DNA of 64,000 bases, taken from Tolypothrix sp. NIES-4075 (GTDB lineage Bacteria; Cyanobacteriota; Cyanobacteriia; Cyanobacteriales; Nostocaceae). The position numbers and the translations under genes are program-made. The stretch is from the NCBI RefSeq assembly GCF_002218085.1, contig NZ_BDUC01000009.1:1-64000 (forward strand). Direction: 5' to 3'. The notes below the pieces were generated by a model. It was not told where the DNA came from. It was given only the letters and a program-made list of their open reading frames with translations, and searched no databases. Below, piece after piece: positions 1 through 7,457 of the stretch (positions are counted from its first letter, which is position 1; the number at the start of each line of letters is the position of its first letter).

Positions 1-73
1 TACTGGTTTACAAACTGCTGTTACTGTACTTCATAAACCTGTAATCTGCTGTATCTTATTTCCTGGAAGTCCC

Positions 74-132
74 TAATCCGCGAGAAGTCCCACGTCTAAC
101 CCGATAGGGCAGCGTGGGATGAAAGCGGATTA
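74..132. other. Nested palindromic (structured RNA-like) element
   Basis: Three nested stems are visible. The outer one is TAATCCGC (74-81) with GCGGATTA (125-132), the middle one TCCCACG (88-94) with CGTGGGA (113-119), and the inner one CCC (100-102) with GGG (107-109). The string GGGATGAAAGC in it recurs near 30157, next to an IS200/IS605-end-like hairpin. I infer a relic of a TnpB-type transposon end or its guide RNA, but no tnpB lies in the window. It could instead be the terminator of a gene off the left edge. Confidence 0.45.
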
Positions 133-147
133 AGCTAGAACATACCT

Positions 148-1455
148 TCATTTAGTAAAGTTTAAAATAGCGTCAGTAATATTCTTGGGAAAATTGTACT
201 TTTGTTGCAATTTATCCTTACCCTTGAGCCAGAAATTTTTCCTCTCTTCAAAAGACATATTTACAGCACGAGTGATAGTTTGAGCAAACTGACTGGTATT
301 TTGAACATCAACTAAAAAACCATCTTCACCTTGATTAATTAATTCCTGTAAACCATCTGCTTCCGAACAAATCAGCACTGGTTCGTTATCATTACACCAA
401 TGTCTAACTTCTAAAGGAATCATACCAAAAGGTTCCGCTAGGGATGGCACAACCACTGCTTTTACGTTTGGTAATCGGAAAATTGCTCTTAGTTCTTGTT
501 GAGGAATAAGAATGAATTGATAGATAACTTTACCACGAACTTGTAGCTCCTCAAATAGTTCCATAATCTCCTGGGAACTACGTTCATTTTTATAGGTACC
601 ATAGCTTGTAATTAGAAGTATAAGTTCAGCTTTGTGATTCTTTTGAGATTCAGCAAATGCTCTAACTAAATACTGAAAACCTTTGTATATTGTAGCTCTG
701 CCAGTAGCAAAGACAATATCTTTATCCGTTGGTAATCCGTATTTATTAATTATTTCTTGAGGATTAGGGCTAGTTAAATTTTCAAATAAAGGTAAGCCAT
801 TAGTTAAAGGAACTAAACTCTCTAAAGATGCATGATAGTCAGTAATTAAATGATTTTTCATGAAATCATTTATGTAGCCTACAAAACATTCTTTATAAGT
901 GTTGGCATCAATTATGGCTTGCTTTTCCCAGTTATACCTAATTTCATCTTTCTTTGTCTGATGAATTAATCCTGTACTGTGAGGAACCCAAATAACAATG
1001 GGTTTATTACCTTTGAATTTGGATAATTGCTGAAACAGAAAAGAACTTACACCACAGTATGTCGTATCATTAGTGAATACAATATTTAACTCATGTTTTT
1101 GAAAGTAATTGATAATGATATTTGCTGCACCTATTGATGTTGCTTTCCACTGCTCAATATCAACAAACGGCTCATCACCTTTAGTTCCATTCAGTTGATA
1201 TAGAACATCCCCTGATAGTGATTTGCATATATGTTGCGTTTGCTCCAGCATTTCTGGACGATACCAAGGAGATTCTGAATCGTAAAATGGTGTAGCAGCA
1301 TAGAATACTGTCTCAAAACCATACTCTTGTAAATACTCAGCAACGACCGGCATTGAGTGAATAAAATGTCTGGTAACAGTACCTACACCACAATACCAGC
1401 TAGCGATGCCATCGTAAGAAAAAAGATAAATAGCTATCTGCTTAGGTTGGTTCAC
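148..1455 (-). CDS. GT4-type glycosyltransferase
   Basis: A 435-residue protein with two Rossmann-like halves, typical of GT-B glycosyltransferases. The C-terminal half has the family 4 signature around EPFGMIPLE (acidic EX7E-type motif that binds the sugar-nucleotide phosphate) and a GRATIYKG segment resembling the usual GR...KG loop. It probably transfers a hexose from a nucleotide sugar to a glycan or lipid; donor and acceptor cannot be read from sequence. The start is a GTG with AAGGAAA about 12 bases upstream. It stands alone on the minus strand, not in an obvious sugar operon. Family is confident, substrate unknown. Confidence 0.8.
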   Translation of the reverse strand: MNQPKQIAIYLFSYDGIASWYCGVGTVTRHFIHSMPVVAEYLQEYGFETVFYAATPFYDSESPWYRPEMLEQTQHICKSLSGDVLYQLNGTKGDEPFVDIEQWKATSIGAANIIINYFQKHELNIVFTNDTTYCGVSSFLFQQLSKFKGNKPIVIWVPHSTGLIHQTKKDEIRYNWEKQAIIDANTYKECFVGYINDFMKNHLITDYHASLESLVPLTNGLPLFENLTSPNPQEIINKYGLPTDKDIVFATGRATIYKGFQYLVRAFAESQKNHKAELILLITSYGTYKNERSSQEIMELFEELQVRGKVIYQFILIPQQELRAIFRLPNVKAVVVPSLAEPFGMIPLEVRHWCNDNEPVLICSEADGLQELINQGEDGFLVDVQNTSQFAQTITRAVNMSFEERKNFWLKGKDKLQQKYNFPKNITDAILNFTK

Positions 1456-2371
1456 TTATGAAGAATTTCCTTTGATAAATTATTTCTGCTCAAATATAGC
1501 GTTTCCTAGGCTGCTGAGGTATAGCTAGACCTCAGATATACGCCCGTGAGTAGCATTGCAACAGGAATGTACGCGGCGCAAGATGCTTACTTTACCTGAA
1601 TTTAAACCGTCGCCCTTTAAGGTGTCAATTCTTATGATAAGAATCTTTATCACACGAAAAATGCACTCTTGCCTTAACAAGCAGTGATAATGAGTCATTA
1701 GACTTGTCCGAAAATTTGCAAAGCGCTCTAGTAGTCTGTCAAGAAATAATTGAAGGATAAAGTCGTTTAAGTTTAATGCGTGCATCCGCCGTAGTAAACT
1801 GCCTTTTCCCCTGTGCGATCGCGTTGATTTCTTCGCAGTACACACGCGCGGCAACCGAGTTGACTAAAGTCATCTTGTCCGGGATACGTCTATCGAGACA
1901 AACACATCGCTAAAACACTCAACTGGCTTTGGCAGGCTCAAAAATGCTTTTCACGCCCTTTTTCTCATGTTTTTGCCTACAAATGCAAATCGAAGCTGTT
2001 TTAATAATTAGCGAATGCGTGGGCAACGCCTGCTTTGAACGCGATCGCGCTCAAAGCATCGATCAACTAATAGCCTCATTTATTTAGTGATTTCTGTCAC
2101 TAATAAAACATTGTGTTCCTCCTTCCAAACATGTCCCCTTGGTTTGTAGAACCGTAATGCCCCATGTAACATTTATGCTTTATAATCAGGGGACATGTCT
2201 TTCTCAATTTACCCTGAGTGGCAGAATTATTACCTACAAGTTTGCTAAAATAAGCAAAAAAAGGTGATTATAATTAAGATTATGTTTACCTAGTATGTAT
2301 AGTAGCTGATTAGCTCAATTGTATTGAGTATTTTTTTCTACTAATAATTAGAAAAAGAAGGTATTTGGAAA
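1456..2371. other. Gene-poor intergenic region with two inverted repeats
   Basis: No credible gene is seen. A hairpin CTGAGGT/ACCTCAG (1514-1520 with 1529-1535) lies 60 bp upstream of the glycosyltransferase start. An 11-bp perfect inverted repeat ACATGTCCCCT/AGGGGACATGT (2129-2139 with 2188-2198) lies about 170 bp upstream of the HD gene. CTAGTAGTCTGTCAA near 1729 matches the end of the dispersed repeat at 51447. HIP1-type GCGATCGC palindromes occur near 1815 and 2041. The open frame at 1525-1854 (minus) has no protein-like features. Confidence 0.5.
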
Positions 2372-3082
2372 ATGGCTATTGCTGATAAGGATAAAATTCT
2401 TCAAACAAGGATAGGTAAGATTCTTGAAATTGTTGGAGAAAAATATGATAACGGCGATCCAGGTCATGATATTTCTCATGTACTTCGGGTTATGCGGATG
2501 TGTGAATTTATTGGAGAGCAAGAGTCTGTTAACTTGTCTATTCTAGTTCCGGCAGCTTTGTTGCATGACGTAGTAAATATTCCAAAAGATCATCCAGACA
2601 GACTCAAAGCAAGTAAGATGGCAGCAGAAGAAGCCGAGAAAATACTTGAGGTGAGTGGGTACGATAGATTATCAGTATTACAGATTTGTGACATCATCGT
2701 GGAACACAGTTATTCCCTAGCTAAAACTCCTTCTAGCCTTGAATCAGCAATCCTACAAGATGCTGACAAGTTAGATGCACTGGGAGCCATAGGAGTGTTG
2801 AGAATGGTAACATGTGGATGTCGTCTTGGGGCTGCTTACTACGACATTAGTGAGCCATTTGTCATAGCACGAGAATTAAATGACCGAGCCTTCACCATAG
2901 ATCACTTATTTGTAAAACTCCTAAAGCTTCCAGAAACAATGAATACTCGTTTAGGAAGAATTGAAGCGCAAAAACGAGTTAAATTCATGGAATCTTTCCT
3001 TGAACAGCTAAAAAAAGAAATCGTCGTGTCGAGTACAAAATTAACCGATGTCTTAGTGGAATACAAACAAAACAGAAGATAA
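2372..3082 (+). CDS. HD-domain phosphohydrolase (YedJ/YpgQ-like)
   Basis: A 236-residue protein of the HD superfamily. Metal-binding residues are visible in order: His32 and His36 in GHDISHV, the HD pair His65-Asp66 in LLHDVV, a later EHSYS histidine, and the DADKLDALGAIG segment typical of the YedJ/YpgQ group. Length matches that group (about 210-235 residues). Members hydrolyse phosphate esters or nucleotides with divalent metal; the Bacillus member acts on nucleoside triphosphates, but the substrate here is inferred at best. The start follows GAAGG, 11 bases upstream. It is on the same strand as the STM401x-like locus but 560 bp away, so a shared role is uncertain. Confidence 0.75.
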   Translation: MAIADKDKILQTRIGKILEIVGEKYDNGDPGHDISHVLRVMRMCEFIGEQESVNLSILVPAALLHDVVNIPKDHPDRLKASKMAAEEAEKILEVSGYDRLSVLQICDIIVEHSYSLAKTPSSLESAILQDADKLDALGAIGVLRMVTCGCRLGAAYYDISEPFVIARELNDRAFTIDHLFVKLLKLPETMNTRLGRIEAQKRVKFMESFLEQLKKEIVVSSTKLTDVLVEYKQNRR

Positions 3083-3338
3083 AAAAGAGTATAAGGCATT
3101 GATTAGGTCGAGGGGGGAGTAACGCGATTTGGTGAGGTCAGGTTAAAAAACAAGCGCTCGCTAAAAACTAGTTTCAGGAAGTTTAGTATATTTATTAAGG
3201 ATAATTCAGTATTAATACTGCTTGAAATTTGCTTGCGATTTTAATATCTGAACATAACTCGTTTTTTTGTCCAAAAAAAAAGGTAGGATTCCTTTGGAGT
3301 AAAGGTTTTGATATCTGACATCAAAACAAAAACAGGGA

Positions 3339-3464
3339 ATGCCTACAATGAAAAATAATATATATTCTGCTTTTGATTTAAACAAATCATTGGTGTTTCC
3401 ATCTTTAATTCGTTTATCAAGCCTAGAAGTGCTTGATAATTTTATACTTGAATTCCAGCTTTAA
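3339..3464 (+). CDS. Possible 41-residue small protein upstream of the STM401x-like locus
   Basis: An ATG-initiated frame of 41 codons, with a second ATG at 3348 giving 38. It lies alone in the 564-bp gap between the HD gene and the STM4015-like gene, on the same strand. The peptide is mixed hydrophobic/polar with no Cys and no match I recognise. A hairpin GTTTTGAT/ATCAAAAC (3305-3312 with 3320-3327) sits just upstream and CAGGGA could be a weak ribosome site. It could be a leader peptide, a modified-peptide precursor or chance. The rest of 3083-3646 shows nothing recognisable. Confidence 0.25.
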   Translation: MPTMKNNIYSAFDLNKSLVFPSLIRLSSLEVLDNFILEFQL

Positions 3465-3646
3465 TTGATTATCTGCCATAATTCATACTAAGTATAAAAT
3501 GCTTGTTACAGATATTTTTTAAAATAATCGTCTATAAATGTATAACTTCTGGCAGTTGTTGAAACTAGTGTAAAATGTGGATTTGAACGAAATCGCATAT
3601 TCGCATACATTTATGGAAATCCTATTATGACAAAGGTTAAAATATC

Positions 3647-4648
3647 ATGACAAATCAAAATCAATCTTGGAATCTTCACGAACGATTGGAGAAGTATCCA
3701 GGATACAGAGGTATGCACGTCTCCACATTTGCGAATCGGCAAGTTGTCGAATACAATCCGGAAGTTGGCATCAGCGATTTTGTTAACACCGCATACGCGA
3801 TTCGATGCGAATATGATGAGCAAAAAGATGCTGCAAAGAAACTGGCAGAACTGCTGCAAGATTCCCAAGCTAGTAAAATAGAAGCATTAGTTTTCGGAAT
3901 GTGGCATGAAGAAATGTATGCTCACAGTTCTCAGCTTGTAGTTGATGCTTTAGTTGCTGCAAAAGATAAACTAACTAATTTGAAAGCTTTATTTATAGGA
4001 GATGTTTCTTACGATGAAAGTGAAATTTCTTGGATAATACAAAGTGACATCAGCCCGATTTTAGAAGTGTATTCAAAACTTGAAGTATTGCAAATTCGCG
4101 GTGGCGATAGTTTAAAATTTAGCCCTTTTGTCAGACATGATAATTTAAAAGCACTGATTATTGAAACTGGTGGCTTGAGTAGTGCAACCATTGCCCAAAT
4201 TTGCGCTTTGGATTTGCCTCAATTACAGCATTTGGAATTATGGCTGGGTTCAGATAATTACGGTGGAGATTCCACAATTGAAAACTTAAATCCAATTTTA
4301 GTTAATGTAGTATTTGCTAACTTGATTTATTTGGGCTTGCGAAATAGCCAATACTCTGATGATATTGCTCAAGCTGTTATAAACTCACCTTTAATTAACT
4401 CAATTAAAATTCTTGATTTATCATTAGGAACTTTGAGTGATGCCGGCGCTGAAGTGTTGCTCAATTGTTTCGCTGTTCGTCAAGTTAATATTCTCAATCT
4501 TTCAGATAATTTCTTATCAGAAAAAATGATAGCATCTGTGCAAGTAAAACAGGATGATATGCAGGTTCGCATCATCACTGATGGGCAAAAACAAGCAGAA
4601 GATTATGATGATGATGAAGTTTATCGTTATTGCTCTGTTGCCGAGTAA
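3647..4648 (+). CDS. STM4015-family leucine-rich-repeat-like protein
   Basis: 333 residues. The C-terminal two thirds have leucine-rich-repeat character: recurring L..L.L....L patterns such as LPQLQHLELWLG, LIYLGLRNSQ and VNILNLSDNFLS. No signal peptide, so cytoplasmic. The assignment rests on that architecture plus position: the ATP-grasp gene starts 5 bp after its stop, followed by hydrolase and two radical SAM genes, the order of Salmonella STM4015-STM4011. LRR proteins usually bind other macromolecules, so a recognition or scaffold role is my inference; no enzyme function is visible. The start has AAAGG about 10 bases upstream. Confidence 0.7.
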   Translation: MTNQNQSWNLHERLEKYPGYRGMHVSTFANRQVVEYNPEVGISDFVNTAYAIRCEYDEQKDAAKKLAELLQDSQASKIEALVFGMWHEEMYAHSSQLVVDALVAAKDKLTNLKALFIGDVSYDESEISWIIQSDISPILEVYSKLEVLQIRGGDSLKFSPFVRHDNLKALIIETGGLSSATIAQICALDLPQLQHLELWLGSDNYGGDSTIENLNPILVNVVFANLIYLGLRNSQYSDDIAQAVINSPLINSIKILDLSLGTLSDAGAEVLLNCFAVRQVNILNLSDNFLSEKMIASVQVKQDDMQVRIITDGQKQAEDYDDDEVYRYCSVAE

Positions 4649-4653
4649 TATAA

Positions 4654-5778
4654 ATGCTGAATGTCATCATCGCTAACCCGGAAAATCGGCGGATTAATTT
4701 ATTTCAACAAGCGCTTAAAAATCTCAATTTACCACCTGCAATTGTCGTAAATTATGCAGATTTAATTGCCGGAAAAACTCTCGAACATTTTAATACACCC
4801 GACATTATCATCCGTTTTGATTCCCCTGAAAAAAACTTTGAAGTTGAGAAAGCCATCATTGCTGTTGGTGCTGAAATTGCAGCAGGTAAACATCAACAAA
4901 TTAATTCTGTCGAAGCTGCGAAATTAGTCTTTGATAAAGGACGCATTCTCTATCCCCGACAATGGTATTTAGGCTGGCAATATTTACTTCAACAATGGGA
5001 AAAGCAACTCAAATGCTCAATTATGAATCATCCGCAAGACATCGCAACGATGTTTGATAAACCGTTGTGTCATGAAATATTCAGTCGTCATAATATCCCG
5101 GTTCCGCGTTCTTTGGGTATGATTGAAAACTATGAACATTTACGCGAACACATGCAGCAGCAAAAGTTAGAGCGAGTATTTATCAAACTTTCCCACGCTT
5201 CCGCTGCCTCTGGAGTCGTTGCCTATCAAGCTAATTCGCGCTTTGAGTCTGCTATCACTACGGTGGAACGAGTGCATAAAAACGGGCAAACACTGCTTTA
5301 CAACTCGCGTAAAATTCGTAACTATACCAAAAGAGAAGATATTGCCGATATTATTAACATTTTAACGGCTGAAGGCGTTCAAGTTGAAGAATGGCTCCCC
5401 AAAGCACGCTTGCAAGGATGCGGTTTTGATTTGCGTGTGGTGGTTATCAAGGGTGAAGCGCAGCATATCGTTGTCAGGTTGGGAAAAAGCCCGATGACGA
5501 ATTTACATCTTGGTAATGAAAGAGGAGATAATGAGGAATTTTTTGCGAAAGTTAAAGTTGAAAATTGGCAGGTGATGAAGCAAAGTTGCGAAGCTGTGGC
5601 AGGGTTGTTTCCTAAGAGTTTATATTGCGGTGTTGATTTGTTGATTTTACCTGATTGGAAAAATCATGTAATTTTGGAAGTTAATGCTTTTGGTGATTTA
5701 TTACCTGGGATTAGTTGGAATGGAATGGATACTTATGCGAGTGAAATCAAGGCGATTTTTTCTAGTTTTCTGTTTTAG
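4654..5778 (+). CDS. STM4014-family ATP-grasp-like protein
   Basis: 374 residues with the layout of RimK-like ATP-grasp enzymes: an N-terminal pre-ATP domain, then FIKLSHASAASGVV (central ATP-binding lysine and loop) and a C-terminal metal/ATP segment LYCGVDLLI with ILEVNAFGDLLPG (the Glu/Asn magnesium ligands). Such enzymes ligate a carboxylate to an amine or thiol through an acyl-phosphate. It starts 5 bp after the STM4015-like gene, so co-translation is likely. Substrate and product are unknown; tailing-type ligation to a peptide or small molecule is a guess from the neighbouring radical SAM genes. Confidence 0.75.
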   Translation: MLNVIIANPENRRINLFQQALKNLNLPPAIVVNYADLIAGKTLEHFNTPDIIIRFDSPEKNFEVEKAIIAVGAEIAAGKHQQINSVEAAKLVFDKGRILYPRQWYLGWQYLLQQWEKQLKCSIMNHPQDIATMFDKPLCHEIFSRHNIPVPRSLGMIENYEHLREHMQQQKLERVFIKLSHASAASGVVAYQANSRFESAITTVERVHKNGQTLLYNSRKIRNYTKREDIADIINILTAEGVQVEEWLPKARLQGCGFDLRVVVIKGEAQHIVVRLGKSPMTNLHLGNERGDNEEFFAKVKVENWQVMKQSCEAVAGLFPKSLYCGVDLLILPDWKNHVILEVNAFGDLLPGISWNGMDTYASEIKAIFSSFLF

Positions 5779-5805
5779 ATAGGGAATGAGAAAATGAGAA
5801 TAAGA

Positions 5806-5827
5806 GAGCGCTAAAGCGCTCACTACG
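5806..5827. repeat. Short hairpin repeat (GCGCT-AAA-GCGCT, ACTACG type)
   Basis: GAGCGC (5806-5811) pairs with GCGCTC (5816-5821), followed by ACTACG. The same hairpin plus ACTACG tail occurs at 11392-11412, at 47374-47395, and in reverse with variant arms at 56517-56539, so it is a dispersed repeat family. Here it lies in the 59-bp gap between the STM4014-like and STM4013-like genes. Confidence 0.6.
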
Positions 5828-5837
5828 AAATACTTCT

Positions 5838-6686
5838 ATGCTGAATATGAATCAAGTTGTCGGTACATACGATATTCTTTTTATTACTTTAGATACTTTG
5901 CGTTATGATGTTGCAAAAGATTTATTTGTAAAGGGACGCACTCCTAATTTAGCGGCAGTTTTACCCGAAAGTGGTTGGGAAAAACGTCATTCTCCGGGAA
6001 GCTTCACTTATGCTGCTCATCATGCTTTTTTTGCGGGTTTTCTACCTACTCCTGTAAAACCTGGAGTACATCCAAGATTATTTGCTTTGGGTTTTGAGGG
6101 TAGTATGACTACTACTGAATGTAGTTGTGTGCTGGATGGTGCTAATATTATCAGTGGATTTGCGGCTAAAGGTTATCATACTGTGTGTATTGGTGGTGTC
6201 GGCTTTTTTAACAAACGAAATCCTTTGGGTAATGTGCTTCCTTCAATGTTTGCTGAGAGTTACTGGAGTCCGGAGTTAGGTGTCACCAATTTTAACTCTA
6301 CAGAAAATCAGGTAGCGATCGCCCAAAAAATCCTCACACAAACCCCGAAAAATCAACGCTTATTTTTATTCATCAATATCTCAGCTTTGCATCAACCGAA
6401 TTATTTCTACCTCCATGATGCTAAAAAAGATACTATCGAGTCTCACGCTGCCGCCTTAGAATATATCGACAGTCAGTTAGGTAAACTATGGGATGCATTA
6501 CGGCAAAGGGCTTCTACGTTTTGTATCCTTTGCTCTGACCACGGAACAACCTATGGTGATGATGGATACACGGGTCATCGTCTCAGCCATCCAGCAGTGT
6601 GGACGGTTCCTTATGCGGAGTTTATTTTGGGTAATGAGGATTGTAGAAGTTTATCAAAAAAAGGGAATCTTAAGTGCAGAATTTAA
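5838..6686 (+). CDS. STM4013/SEN3800-family hydrolase (alkaline phosphatase/sulfatase fold)
   Basis: 282 residues. The N-terminal ITLDTLRYD contains the first metal-binding Asp of the sulfatase/alkaline-phosphatase superfamily (Asp19). The HSPGSFTYAAHHAFFAG segment (from about residue 51) is where the Ser/Thr nucleophile would sit. SDHGTTYGDDGYTGH near residue 233 supplies the DHG metal ligands and the distal His. There is no CxPxR sulfatase motif, so a phosphatase or phosphotransferase chemistry is more likely than sulfatase (inference). Start could be 5838 or the in-frame ATG at 5847. It is soluble, with no signal peptide. Confidence 0.78.
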   Translation: MLNMNQVVGTYDILFITLDTLRYDVAKDLFVKGRTPNLAAVLPESGWEKRHSPGSFTYAAHHAFFAGFLPTPVKPGVHPRLFALGFEGSMTTTECSCVLDGANIISGFAAKGYHTVCIGGVGFFNKRNPLGNVLPSMFAESYWSPELGVTNFNSTENQVAIAQKILTQTPKNQRLFLFINISALHQPNYFYLHDAKKDTIESHAAALEYIDSQLGKLWDALRQRASTFCILCSDHGTTYGDDGYTGHRLSHPAVWTVPYAEFILGNEDCRSLSKKGNLKCRI

Positions 6687-6713
6687 ATTTTGATAGTACA
6701 GGATAGTAAATCA

Positions 6714-6833
6714 ATGACAGATTGTTCCAATTCAGCCCCAGTTCGTTTGAGGATATATCTAAAACAGAATCGTAACTATCAAATTTTTATTGGTTATCCT
6801 TTGGCAAAACCTACTCAATGGATAAAAATTTGA
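6714..6833 (+). CDS. 39-codon ORF, possible 5' part of an interrupted gene
   Basis: ATG at 6714 with AGGA about 10 bases upstream opens a 39-codon frame ending at TGA 6831-6833. The next ORF (6852-7397) is in exactly the same frame with no other stop, so the two may be one gene of about 227 codons broken by a single nonsense codon. The peptide is rich in aromatic and basic residues with one Cys; I do not recognise it. Alternatives are an independent small protein or a sequencing error at the TGA. Confidence 0.35.
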   Translation: MTDCSNSAPVRLRIYLKQNRNYQIFIGYPLAKPTQWIKI

Positions 6834-6851
6834 AATTTTAATCACATAGAA

Positions 6852-7397
6852 TTGTCAGGTGTAAAGGAGAGTTTTTGTATAGATGATGTACGTTCTTTTA
6901 TTATTGCATACCCAAGTGGTGAGCTATTAGATGGGGAGCTAGTATTTTACCCGCTTCCAGAAGAAATATTCTATATTAAAAACGAAAAAATAAAATCAGA
7001 AATTATTATTCCGGAAAATCTTGAAGATGGAAACCAACTTTTAAAAGTTTTACACAAAAAAGAAGCAAATGAGCAGAGAAAAGGTTATTACTCTACAAGT
7101 TTAATAAACCTTTGTCAAAAACAAATTAGGGTAAAAAAATTTGCTGGTTACAGTCAACATTATGGAATGTATGTTCTAAGCACTATTACAGGTGGTTATT
7201 TCACCGCACAAAATTTCCGAGAATGGTATGGTCTTGATGAAGATGGCTGGATAAAACCAGGACAAATAGTAACAGACCAAAATAATTATAGTGGTAGCAA
7301 GTGTTATTGGGTTTACTTTTGTGTAACTGAGAGCGGCAAAGAATTCGTAGCAGGAGCAGAATTTATAGAAATAAACCCCTGGTGGAAGTTTTGGTAA
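6852..7397 (+). CDS. Unknown protein inside the STM401x-like locus
   Basis: 181 residues from a TTG codon, without a convincing ribosome site, which supports the idea that its real start is at 6714 with an in-frame TGA between. The protein is soluble, rich in Lys, Glu and aromatic residues, and ends NPWWKFW. No motif is recognised. It lies between the hydrolase and STM4012-like genes on the same strand, a position with no counterpart in the Salmonella gene order, and its base composition is visibly more A/T-rich than the flanking genes. It may be an inserted, decaying gene or a lineage-specific component. Confidence 0.45.
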   Translation: MSGVKESFCIDDVRSFIIAYPSGELLDGELVFYPLPEEIFYIKNEKIKSEIIIPENLEDGNQLLKVLHKKEANEQRKGYYSTSLINLCQKQIRVKKFAGYSQHYGMYVLSTITGGYFTAQNFREWYGLDEDGWIKPGQIVTDQNNYSGSKCYWVYFCVTESGKEFVAGAEFIEINPWWKFW

Positions 7398-7457
7398 TCT
7401 ATAATTCAAAAGCAAAAATTAAATTATAATTTTCAATTTTTAACAAAACTGATTTAC

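Noticed and set aside
1525..1854. A 109-codon open frame on the minus strand
   Set aside because: Its translation has no family-like pattern, no clear ribosome site and overlaps a hairpin and dispersed-repeat fragments.
6831..6833. TGA read as selenocysteine
   Set aside because: No selenocysteine-insertion-like hairpin is obvious after the codon, the context lacks a typical redox motif, and no selenocysteine machinery is in the window. A nonsense change is simpler.
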